Positions 1 to 7,344 of a stretch of 64,000 bases of DNA are shown piece after piece. Every line of letters starts with the position of its first letter. The stretch's first letter is position 1. Under the pieces are notes generated by a model that ran no database searches, was not told the DNA's origin, and was given only the letters and a program-made list of their open reading frames with translations. Origin of the DNA: Prevotella melaninogenica ATCC 25845 (GTDB lineage Bacteria > Bacteroidota > Bacteroidia > Bacteroidales > Bacteroidaceae); contig NC_014371.1 in assembly GCF_000144405.1 (NCBI RefSeq), positions 248,001 to 312,000 on the forward strand. The letters run 5' to 3'. The position numbers and the translations under genes were made by a program.

Positions 1-1051
1 GCAGATTGGCTATAAGTGTAATCCATATTTGTATTTTTATAGCGTTCGCACTCTCTCCATAGAAGTATCTTAGCGGGAAATTCTGTTTTATTTGTTTAAA
101 TAAGGTTTCTATTTGCCATCGTCTCTTATAGATAGCTATAATATCTTCTGCTGACATCTGAAAATCATTGGTCAGCAGAGATATGAATCTGATTTTCCCT
201 TTCTTGGTCTTATCCTGATATGTGATTTTTCTTGCTTTATGGTAAATATCTTTTTCCTTTGTATGCTTATGGAAGAGAATGGTTTCTACGCGTACAGCTC
301 CATAATCTGTAGTCATCTGGTAATCTGTATCAGCAATCCTTTCAAAGCTAAGATTATTTTTCATCTTAGTTACATATATAACGCCTCTTTGCGTCAGTTC
401 AGAGAACTTTTCATAGTTTATATAGGCTCGGTCAAAAGCAATCAGGTCCTCATTGGCGTATCGTTCTGGGATAAGTGCAAACTGATCATGACTAGCTGCA
501 GATGTGAACTTAATATCGCTTGGAACATTCTCATTGGCAAATATCTCTGTATGTACTTTTATTCCACCCTTCTTCTTACCAGTTTTGGGATTACGTCCTA
601 CACCTTTAAAGACCAAGTTAGAAAACAGACTTATTGTCGTAGAATCTATTATCTTTAGATTCTTCAGCCATTTAGGCTGTCCACAATTTCGGCTGTCCGA
701 GTAAAGCTCATGGCGGTATTTCTCATATAGGTTCATATAGATCGAACCGAATATCTCGGAATCTCGGCGTTTATTTGCATCTGACAAGGTACTTCGACAA
801 GGGAAATGCTTTAAACCAAGATGATTAAAGCGATTAACATTAGCAAAGAGAGAGGCTTTTATCTCACGCAGAGAGTCTAAACGCAGCATTACTGCATAAA
901 GCATGACAACAAGATGATGCCATGCATCAAACTTCTTTATATAGTGTTCACCTCCCTGAGCTTGGCTCAGAGAGAGAATTTTATCACGATTAAAATAGTT
1001 TAACAGTTGAACATATAGTGGCTGTCCGATAAAATGTGTACTTTTGTTCAT
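1..1051 (-). CDS. IS4-family transposase, 3' end beyond window
   Basis: DDE transposase of the IS4 type that catalyses cut-and-paste movement of its element. The reading frame is open from an ATG at 1051 to the left window edge (350 codons) with no frameshift, so it looks intact but is incomplete here. Visible motifs are IIDSTT (first Asp), AFDRAY (second Asp) and YKRRWQIETLFKQIK, which fits the IS4 Y-x2-R-x3-E-x6-K signature and carries the catalytic Glu. The N-terminal part before the first Asp resembles the helical domain common in Bacteroidota IS4 transposases. The nearby hairpin at 1096-1122 and the terminal-like repeat at 1168-1179 belong to the same element. The family call is firm; the exact IS name is not known to me. 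Confidence 0.9.
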   Translation of the reverse strand, partial: MNKSTHFIGQPLYVQLLNYFNRDKILSLSQAQGGEHYIKKFDAWHHLVVMLYAVMLRLDSLREIKASLFANVNRFNHLGLKHFPCRSTLSDANKRRDSEIFGSIYMNLYEKYRHELYSDSRNCGQPKWLKNLKIIDSTTISLFSNLVFKGVGRNPKTGKKKGGIKVHTEIFANENVPSDIKFTSAASHDQFALIPERYANEDLIAFDRAYINYEKFSELTQRGVIYVTKMKNNLSFERIADTDYQMTTDYGAVRVETILFHKHTKEKDIYHKARKITYQDKTKKGKIRFISLLTNDFQMSAEDIIAIYKRRWQIETLFKQIKQNFPLRYFYGESANAIKIQIWITLIANL

Positions 1052-1181
1052 CTTATTTCATTGTTTTATTATGACAACTACAAAGGAAATAAGAAGGGCT
1101 GAATGTGCAAAACAATCAGCCCGTTTTTTTATTATTCTGAATTAAAAAGATATGAACGCAAAAAAAGTTTTATCGGACACC
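1023..1181. mobile_element. Right end of the IS4-type element, with a terminal-like inverted repeat
   Basis: The stretch from the transposase start to about 1181 appears to be the right end of the insertion sequence. TTTTATCGGACA at 1168-1179 is a perfect inverted copy of TGTCCGATAAAA at 1023-1034, which lies inside the first codons of the transposase. The outer copy is the probable terminal repeat; the left end is outside the window, so the full repeat and the target duplication cannot be checked. Confidence 0.55.
1096..1130 (+). terminator. Hairpin plus T-run inside the IS end
   Basis: GGGCTGA (1096-1102) pairs with TCAGCCC (1116-1122) and is followed by a run of seven T on the + strand. 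It would stop + strand antisense transcription leaving the IS. On the - strand the same stem lies upstream of the transposase start, where it could shield the gene from incoming transcription, as in many insertion sequences. Confidence 0.65.
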
Positions 1182-1597
1182 AATAATTTGGGATGACAAT
1201 ATGATAACAGTCAGTTGTAGTATAAAGGATTGTTCACCTCTGATAAGTGGTATTACTTCATTAGATAATAATAAAGTGGAATCCCTATTATTGGGGTAAA
1301 GAAACCGCAAAAGCCTAAGTATAATAATTTTAAAGACCAAGGCTTATTATGCGTTATAAACGGCATCAAAATGAGGGTTATCAATAAGAAAATAGCTTCT
1401 AAAAGTGCCATATAAACCGGTTTTATTCAGAGCAAAATAAAACTTTATTAGGAATAATGCAAGTTATATATATTGAAAAACTTACTTCTACAGATAAGCA
1501 AAGAGGCTATATCTCGATGAATATAGCCTCTTTATAAATGTATGAAGTTTAGATGGTTAAACCCATTTACCAACTAAACTTGATTCTTTTAGACGTT
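1182..1597. other. Intergenic region between IS end and C69 peptidase gene
   Basis: No coding frame or recognisable RNA is visible. The only clear structure is the hairpin at 1500-1533 described separately. The rest is AT-rich sequence. Confidence 0.6.
1500..1533 (-). terminator. Terminator hairpin after C69 dipeptidase gene
   Basis: AAAGAGGCTATA and TATAGCCTCTTT form a 12-bp perfect stem with a 10-nt loop, about 65 bp past the stop codon of the leftward dipeptidase gene. The A/T tails on both sides would let it act in both directions. Confidence 0.75.
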
Positions 1598-3235
1598 CTA
1601 CTTGTTAGGCACAGCAAACTTGTCGCCAGTCTGTTTTACCAGTTCGCGCTTAAAGTAGTCGCTGTAGCCCGTACGCTTTACACGCTTGCCAAGACCTGTT
1701 GAAGTGCGGAGGAACTTGCCATCCTTCTCAGGCTTAACAGCCATGTCATTGAACTTCACAATCAGATGGATAGCCAACTGACGCCAACGTGTAATCATTT
1801 CGTTACTCTTCTGAATAGAGTAATCGTTGAGATACTTCACTGCAGCTGCCTTGTCGGTGGCATAGAGTGCTTCTGCCTTAGCTTCCACACCCTTTTGTGC
1901 TGCGAGGAAAGCGTTGTCAAGTGAGTCGCGCACCTCTTTCAATGCAGGGAAGAGCTGAGAGTAGCGAGGGTAAACCATGTTGCTAACCCAGTTGCATACC
2001 CAGAAAGCATTCTTATCAGAGAAGGTTACTGCATCAGCTCCTGGTGTGTTGAAGCACTCTGCACGCTCTGTATTGCTGCAATAGATTGGTACATAAGCAA
2101 CCATGTTGCCATCATCGTTACCAAACCAAAGGATACCACCAATCTCGCGTGGCAACCATGAACGGAGCTGTGCAATGTAAGAGAAACCTGTCTGCTGGGT
2201 TGAGATAGGGCGTTCGTTGAAGTACTGCTTGCCATCTACCTCAAACTTTAGTGGGGTAGGGCGGTAAGGAGAATCCCAGATACCCTGTGCTATATCCTTA
2301 TCGAGTGACAAAGGAGTACCCTCATAGTGGTCGCGCATACAAGCTTCCATCTTAGGTAAATCGACCTTCTTGTCAGGTGCAATCCAAAGTGGCATATCCT
2401 CTGCGTTAGGGTCTTTACCCAACGCCCATGGCAACCAACGTGACATGTCTTTGAAATGATTCAGATAGCTCCATACACGAGCATCGCACCAACGACGGCC
2501 ACCGAAGTCTGGTGCTGCATAGGTCATCTTCCAGTTGAAGTCCTTATCTTTGCCTGTGAACCAACCCTTTGAACGTGCAAAACTGATGCAGTTCTTAGAA
2601 GTGATGACCTCTGTGTTGTAAGTTGAGAACTGACCGATGCGGCTCTGGTTAGCATGAGCAGAAACCATGCCATCAGGGATGCGAACAGCAACCCAAACAA
2701 CCTTCTGCTTCTTGTCGCCACCACAACCCTGCATCTCGAGCAACCATACCTCGTTAGGGTCAGCGATAGTGAAGGTCTCACCACCAGAGTTATAACCATA
2801 AGTCTCAACGAGTGAGGTCATTACCTTGATAGCCTCGCGTGCAGTCTTACTACGTTGCAAACCAAGATACATCAATGAACCATAATCGATAATACCGCTC
2901 TTGTCAACCATTTCTTCACGGCCGCCGTAGGTTGTTTCACCAATACTTACCTGATACTCATTGATGTTTCCAATGACATTGTATGTTACAGGAGCCTCTG
3001 GAATAAAACCATGGCTCTCGTGAGTGTCATAGTCAATAATCTCACGGCGGTCACCTTTTGCGTGTGTGCCTGCTGGGTAATGACATAGGTTAGTAAACAT
3101 GCCGTAATCATCAGCGGTGTAAGTAACAAAGACAGAACCGTCTGTTGTTGCTCCCTTTGTAGCAATGAGGTTTGTACACGCATTAGCATACGTAATCATT
3201 GTAAGGAAGAATAGTGTTGCAAATGATTTCTTCAT
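1598..3235 (-). CDS. C69-family dipeptidase, secreted
   Basis: Peptidase family C69 (dipeptidase A type), an N-terminal-nucleophile hydrolase that cleaves dipeptides. The protein has a signal peptide of about 19 residues ending ANA, followed at once by Cys20 in the context ACTNLIATKGATTDGS. In this family that Cys is the catalytic residue exposed by processing. At 545 residues it has the usual length for Bacteroidales members. It lies 17 bp downstream of the M23 peptidase gene in the same direction, so the two are probably co-transcribed, which suggests a role in peptide or peptidoglycan-fragment turnover in the periplasm. The substrate cannot be read from the sequence. Confidence 0.9.
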   Translation of the reverse strand: MKKSFATLFFLTMITYANACTNLIATKGATTDGSVFVTYTADDYGMFTNLCHYPAGTHAKGDRREIIDYDTHESHGFIPEAPVTYNVIGNINEYQVSIGETTYGGREEMVDKSGIIDYGSLMYLGLQRSKTAREAIKVMTSLVETYGYNSGGETFTIADPNEVWLLEMQGCGGDKKQKVVWVAVRIPDGMVSAHANQSRIGQFSTYNTEVITSKNCISFARSKGWFTGKDKDFNWKMTYAAPDFGGRRWCDARVWSYLNHFKDMSRWLPWALGKDPNAEDMPLWIAPDKKVDLPKMEACMRDHYEGTPLSLDKDIAQGIWDSPYRPTPLKFEVDGKQYFNERPISTQQTGFSYIAQLRSWLPREIGGILWFGNDDGNMVAYVPIYCSNTERAECFNTPGADAVTFSDKNAFWVCNWVSNMVYPRYSQLFPALKEVRDSLDNAFLAAQKGVEAKAEALYATDKAAAVKYLNDYSIQKSNEMITRWRQLAIHLIVKFNDMAVKPEKDGKFLRTSTGLGKRVKRTGYSDYFKRELVKQTGDKFAVPNK

Positions 3236-3252
3236 ACTCTACAATTTAATTG

Positions 3253-4890
3253 TTAATACTTTATTTTAGTCAGATATTCTTTCTTATTGTCGCGGTTGTC
3301 GGTTGCGATAATCTTCAATATTCGTTCCTTCCCAGTAGGGCGAACAGGGGTGTCTGCGAGGTTACAGAAGAATAATTCTTTGTTCTTTCCGAACTGTAGC
3401 AGAATAAACTGTCCATCGAGGTAAGCCTTGTAACCTTGTAAACCGCTACCTGTGTCAGTTATCTTAAAGGAGAGGTTGCGTGGGTTGAGATTCTGCTGTG
3501 TGATCGTTGGTGGTGTCTCATCGTAAGCAAGGAAGTAGGCATTTGCCAACTCGCGCATTCGTCCTGTAACCCAACCATTTGCATATGTTCCACCGCAATA
3601 GGATGCTGGGGCGTCAGCGTTCAAGCTGTTACGCATCGCAACATATAACTTCTTTGGATTATGTATCATGCCAGTTGGCTTAATACTTATCTGTGCATAG
3701 TTGAAGAGTGGATATGCTGCTTTAGAGAAACTATAAGCCATAGACAGCGTGCTGCTTGTGTTGCCGTGTCGTAATTGTAGCCAACCATTCTTAGCAAGTA
3801 AGCCTTTCTGGATGTTCAGTCGTACTCCCTCAGCCTCAAAGTTATTGTCTTTGGCATAATAGAGTGGACTTACCCCATCTGGAAGATGAACTATTGGAAT
3901 AGCTTCTGGCTCACCCCTCACAGTGAAATCCTTTATTGTTTGATTGCCAAAGACGTCTTTTATGACGTAACGAAGGTGGTAGTCGCGTTGCTGATTGAAG
4001 TTGATAATACCCCTGTTAGCTCCTGCATGTAAGATAGGGAGTGTGTTACCGGGTTCGATGTAAGACTTCATAAACCAAATCTTTGTAGAAAGGAAGTGGT
4101 CGTAATCACCCCACGAATTAACCATTCTGTGACAACTTGTAGGAATATTGTTCACATCAGAGGAGAAAACCAATTTACCATCACAATACAACTGTGTGTA
4201 TCTTACTCCAAAATTATTATATACAGAGTCCATGTGATCACTGGCTCTTACACCAAAGCCCACCTTTCCCCATGCTTGGAAATGTCCTTTGTCAAATGTG
4301 AAGATACGGGAGTCTGAACTGTGTTGGAATACTCCTTCTCCCGGTTGAGGATAGGACTTAAATGAATAAACAGCAGGAGCAGTCTTGTCTTTAACGATAC
4401 CCTTTAAGAAATTGAGTGGGTCGTAAAGGTTTCCATTTGTAGTCTTATGCATCTCTAAGTGGATGTGTGGACCTTGTGATGAACCTGTATTACCGCTAAG
4501 AGCGATGAACTGTCCTTTCTTTACAGGGAACTCTCCTGGTCGGAATTTAACGTCGCAAGCAAACTGTTGATGCTGGTATTGCCATTTACGTACGGCAGCT
4601 TCAATCTGTGGTGTGAAGCGATTGAGATGAACATAACAACTGGTATATCCATTTGGGTGAGTGACCAAGATAGCACGACCATAGCCATATTTCTCAACGA
4701 TGGCGCTTGAAATATAGCCATCAGCAATAGAATAGACACCAAGATTTACTTCACGTTCGGTTTTGATATCAATACCTCCGTGGAAGTGGTTAGGTCGAGG
4801 CTCTCCAAAGTTGCCCGCCAATTGCACTGGAACGTGAACTGGTGAACCGAAAGGGAGTATGGATAATAAAATATTTAATAACAAGCTCAT
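3253..4890 (-). CDS. M23-family (LytM-type) metallopeptidase
   Basis: Zinc endopeptidase of the LytM/M23 type that acts on peptidoglycan cross-bridges in the envelope. The catalytic domain is N-terminal. H37 and D41 in HFHGGID form the HxxxD ligand pair, and H142/H144 in GPHIHLEMH form the HxH motif. An N-terminal hydrophobic stretch (residues 1-15) is a short signal or anchor. A C-terminal part of about 370 residues is of a beta-rich type common in long Bacteroidota M23 proteins. It sits between the small ORF at 4955-5182 and the C69 dipeptidase, all leftward with short gaps. All zinc ligands are present, so it should be active. Confidence 0.9.
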   Translation of the reverse strand: MSLLLNILLSILPFGSPVHVPVQLAGNFGEPRPNHFHGGIDIKTEREVNLGVYSIADGYISSAIVEKYGYGRAILVTHPNGYTSCYVHLNRFTPQIEAAVRKWQYQHQQFACDVKFRPGEFPVKKGQFIALSGNTGSSQGPHIHLEMHKTTNGNLYDPLNFLKGIVKDKTAPAVYSFKSYPQPGEGVFQHSSDSRIFTFDKGHFQAWGKVGFGVRASDHMDSVYNNFGVRYTQLYCDGKLVFSSDVNNIPTSCHRMVNSWGDYDHFLSTKIWFMKSYIEPGNTLPILHAGANRGIINFNQQRDYHLRYVIKDVFGNQTIKDFTVRGEPEAIPIVHLPDGVSPLYYAKDNNFEAEGVRLNIQKGLLAKNGWLQLRHGNTSSTLSMAYSFSKAAYPLFNYAQISIKPTGMIHNPKKLYVAMRNSLNADAPASYCGGTYANGWVTGRMRELANAYFLAYDETPPTITQQNLNPRNLSFKITDTGSGLQGYKAYLDGQFILLQFGKNKELFFCNLADTPVRPTGKERILKIIATDNRDNKKEYLTKIKY

Positions 4891-4954
4891 TGGCTATCAG
4901 ATTCTTTCTTTTTATAGGTGTGTCTGCTGTCTTCCTCGTGGGAAGACTACAGAA

Positions 4955-5182
4955 TCATTTCAGTAATTGCTTGTCTTTGTAGGCTCTGGGCTTACCATCA
5001 TTGTCGAGGCGTATGGTGATAGTACCTGTTGTCCATTCCGTCATCGGTTCTTCCTCTGTGAATGGATAGGACTTGAGAACAATGCCGTCTTCAATAACGA
5101 CAATTCCTTGTTCTATAACGCCCATCGCTGTTTCAATGATGTTGGCACCGATACGTCTTATCAGCTTTTTCCTGTCGGTCAT
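4955..5182 (-). CDS. Small conserved-type protein of unknown function (75 aa)
   Basis: A 75-residue frame whose ATG overlaps the stop of the DUF4296 lipoprotein gene by 4 bp (ATGA), so translation is probably coupled. It has no signal peptide or membrane segment and is rich in Ile, Glu and Lys, with two repeated stretches of the type GIVVIEDGIV. I do not recognise a named domain. The tight overlap, same direction and matching codon use support a real gene. Its place between an envelope lipoprotein and an M23 peptidase hints at an envelope-linked role, but that is inference. Confidence 0.7.
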   Translation of the reverse strand: MTDRKKLIRRIGANIIETAMGVIEQGIVVIEDGIVLKSYPFTEEEPMTEWTTGTITIRLDNDGKPRAYKDKQLLK

Positions 5183-6132
5183 AACTTATCGGGCTTGGTA
5201 GGTATTCCTCGTTCCTTCATTGCGTCAGCAGGTGTTCTTGTCGGTGGTCCTGCAGGCTGATTAGGGTCTGTTGGAGGACTGACAGGTTCACCACCAATCG
5301 TTCTGATTGGGTCGGACTCTTTCAAAGAATCAGTTGGTTGCGTTGTCTCCTGTTTTCGAACATGCATACGGACAAGATGGATATTATTGAGGATAAGCAT
5401 CTTGAAAGTAGTTGTAGGCTGTTGTCCCTTCAACATTAGGAAGTAGCCACGAATGTTCTTGATGCGCAAAGAATCCCCAGCATCAATCGTCATCGTATTG
5501 TGGGAGTCTGACGTAATATGCTGGTATTGTGTGACGATACTATCATTTGAATAAGTAACAGCCATCATGATAATCGCATCACGCATACCATCTTGAATGA
5601 TAAACTGTGAATCGAAACTCAGGAGGAGTCGGTCGCCCTTGTGGAAGGCTGTGTCTGCTTTGATTTCAAAGGACTCACGGTCTACTGGAGGATATGGAGA
5701 AAGTATTAATGTGCGGTTACCACGCCAGATATCGGTAGTATCTCCCTTTGAAGTAATATCACCATACTGGGACAACTCGCTCTCTGATGCACCTTGCGCA
5801 CGCGCCTCGTTTTCCAGTCGTTTGCTGAGTTCAACATAGATGTCATGTAGCTTCTCGGTATGTCGCATGTAGTATTGAAGAGACTTATTGAACTTCTCTT
5901 CTGATACGTCATACTTCTTCATCACAGCGAGTTTAAAGGCTTGTTGTCTGACATCTGTATAGCCTTCACGATTGGCTATTGCCATGGAGAGGTGGTAATC
6001 GTAGAGCATATCCTCCATCTCTGAAGGTTGGATATACTCAGAAGGGATAGAAGGTTTACAGCTTACAATGAAGAATGCAAGCAGTAACCAACAAAGAGTG
6101 GCGAAGGAACGAACCAGATATTTACTTCTCAT
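5179..6132 (-). CDS. DUF4296 domain lipoprotein
   Basis: Lipoprotein of the Bacteroidota DUF4296 family, function unknown. The first 24 residues are a type II signal ending in a lipobox with Cys25 (FFIVSC). The DUF4296 region follows at about residues 30-110, with the typical MEDMLYDYHLSMAIANREG helix and a Tyr-rich helix pair. The C-terminal 60 residues are Pro/Thr-rich and probably disordered. It lies 7 bp downstream of lspA, the gene for the peptidase that would process it, a pairing I recall as common in Bacteroidales. It overlaps the next small gene by 4 bp. Confidence 0.85.
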   Translation of the reverse strand: MRSKYLVRSFATLCWLLLAFFIVSCKPSIPSEYIQPSEMEDMLYDYHLSMAIANREGYTDVRQQAFKLAVMKKYDVSEEKFNKSLQYYMRHTEKLHDIYVELSKRLENEARAQGASESELSQYGDITSKGDTTDIWRGNRTLILSPYPPVDRESFEIKADTAFHKGDRLLLSFDSQFIIQDGMRDAIIMMAVTYSNDSIVTQYQHITSDSHNTMTIDAGDSLRIKNIRGYFLMLKGQQPTTTFKMLILNNIHLVRMHVRKQETTQPTDSLKESDPIRTIGGEPVSPPTDPNQPAGPPTRTPADAMKERGIPTKPDKL

Positions 6133-6139
6133 TATCTAT

Positions 6140-6817
6140 CTACTGATTATCAGTAATGTTTTCTTTATCAGCAACCTTCTTGTCCTTAGCTGGTACCCAA
6201 CCGTTGAAATCCTTTCGAAAAGCAAGGATAATCGTGATGACACCCACAGAGATGCAGGAGTCTGCAAAGTTGAATATTGGTGAGAAGAAGGTGAACGACT
6301 CACCACCCCAGAGTGGGAACCAGTCTGGGAATGTGCCGTGGAAGAGTGGGAAATAGAACATATCTACCACCTTACCCATCAGTACAGGCGCATAGCCTTC
6401 TCCCCATGAAACGAGGGTAGCTGGTGTGGCTCCTTCTATGTAATAGGGTGTAGAGGCAGTAAAGAGCTGACCATAGAAGAGGGAATCGAAGATATTACCC
6501 GCAGCACCTGCAGTTATCATAGACAAGACAACGATATAAGCCATTCTTGCTCCGTGTTTGATACGATTAGAAATGTACCAAATAAGGAAGCCAATGGCAA
6601 CGATACGGAAGATACTAAGGAAGAGTTTGCTTCCTAATTCCATACCCCATGCCATACCATTGTTCTCGATAAATTGTATCTGGAACCAATCGAAGATATG
6701 GATAGATTCGCCTAAATTCATATTAAGCTTGACAACAACCTTGATAATTTGGTCTATCACAATCAATAGAATAATTAGCAAGGTGGCTATCAAGCTTTGT
6801 TTTTTCTGTTTACTCAT
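6140..6817 (-). CDS. lspA: Lipoprotein signal peptidase (signal peptidase II)
   Basis: Inner-membrane aspartyl protease that removes the signal peptide from diacylated prolipoproteins. The two catalytic aspartates are visible: D111 in GNIFDS and D186 in FNFADSCI. The family N-terminal motif DQxxK is at 22-26 (DQIIK), and ENNGMAWG around residues 51-58 matches the conserved substrate-facing loop. The protein has 225 residues, longer than the usual 160 or so; the extra length is mainly in the loop between the two aspartates (about 117-180), as in other Bacteroidota LspA. Its start overlaps the stop of the DksA-like gene by 1 bp. Four membrane segments are evident. Confidence 0.95.
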   Translation of the reverse strand: MSKQKKQSLIATLLIILLIVIDQIIKVVVKLNMNLGESIHIFDWFQIQFIENNGMAWGMELGSKLFLSIFRIVAIGFLIWYISNRIKHGARMAYIVVLSMITAGAAGNIFDSLFYGQLFTASTPYYIEGATPATLVSWGEGYAPVLMGKVVDMFYFPLFHGTFPDWFPLWGGESFTFFSPIFNFADSCISVGVITIILAFRKDFNGWVPAKDKKVADKENITDNQ

Positions 6818-7200
6818 TAGTGATTTTTATTTGCCATCTTGGATGCTACGCTCAGTGTTGCATGTGGTACTATGCGCAGTCTTTCCTTTGGAATAAGCTC
6901 TCCAGTGATACGGTCAATGCCGTAAGTCTTATTATTGATTCTGACAAGTGCAGCCTGGAGGGCTTGGATAAACTTCTGCTGACGTTGTGCCATCTGTACC
7001 AGTTCTTCCTTAGTTTGGTTTGAACTGCCTTCTTCCAACGCTTTATAGGTTGGTGATGTGTCATTAACGTCGTTTGTATTCTTGTTCATCAGAATCTTCA
7101 TCGTCTCGTCGTAGTCAGACTTGGCTATCGCCAACTTGTCATTTACTATCGTGCGGAACTCCTCGAGTTCCTCATCGGTATAACGCTTCTTAGTTTCCAT
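6817..7200 (-). CDS. TraR/DksA-family protein without zinc-finger cysteines
   Basis: DksA/TraR-type RNA-polymerase secondary-channel protein that modulates transcription during stress in related bacteria. It has an N-terminal helical hairpin (residues 8-90) and the C-terminal signature YGIDRITGELIPKERLRIVPHAT, which aligns with the DksA pattern YGxCxxxGxxIxxxRLxxxPxAxxC. All zinc-finger cysteine positions are replaced; the 127-residue protein has no Cys at all. Members without the full C4 set are known, so function is likely kept, but any zinc- or redox-sensing ability must be absent. It is placed between ileS and lspA in the leftward gene block. Confidence 0.85.
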   Translation of the reverse strand: METKKRYTDEELEEFRTIVNDKLAIAKSDYDETMKILMNKNTNDVNDTSPTYKALEEGSSNQTKEELVQMAQRQQKFIQALQAALVRINNKTYGIDRITGELIPKERLRIVPHATLSVASKMANKNH

Positions 7201-7271
7201 AAAGTAAAGAATTGAATTAGGTTATGAAAGTAATTTATAATATTTTGAGGTTGTCGAAAGCCTGATAATAG

Positions 7272-7330
7272 GGACGTGTACGAGACACGTCCACTATTGT
7301 TCTTAGCTTATAGATGTACGACTCGTACAC
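7272..7330 (-). promoter_or_regulatory. Overlapping alternative hairpins between ileS and the DksA-like gene
   Basis: GGACGTGT (7272-7279) and ACACGTCC (7285-7292) form a perfect 8-bp stem. GTGTACGAG (7276-7284) is also a perfect reverse complement of CTCGTACAC (7322-7330). The two pairings use the same bases and so exclude each other. The element lies in the 144-bp gap downstream of ileS. It could be a terminator/antiterminator pair that sets downstream expression; that is inference from structure only. Confidence 0.4.
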
Positions 7331-7344
7331 CCCGACTATTTCAT

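Noticed and set aside
239..658. 139-residue + strand frame in the IS
   Set aside because: Antisense to the intact transposase frame; a shadow with no own features.
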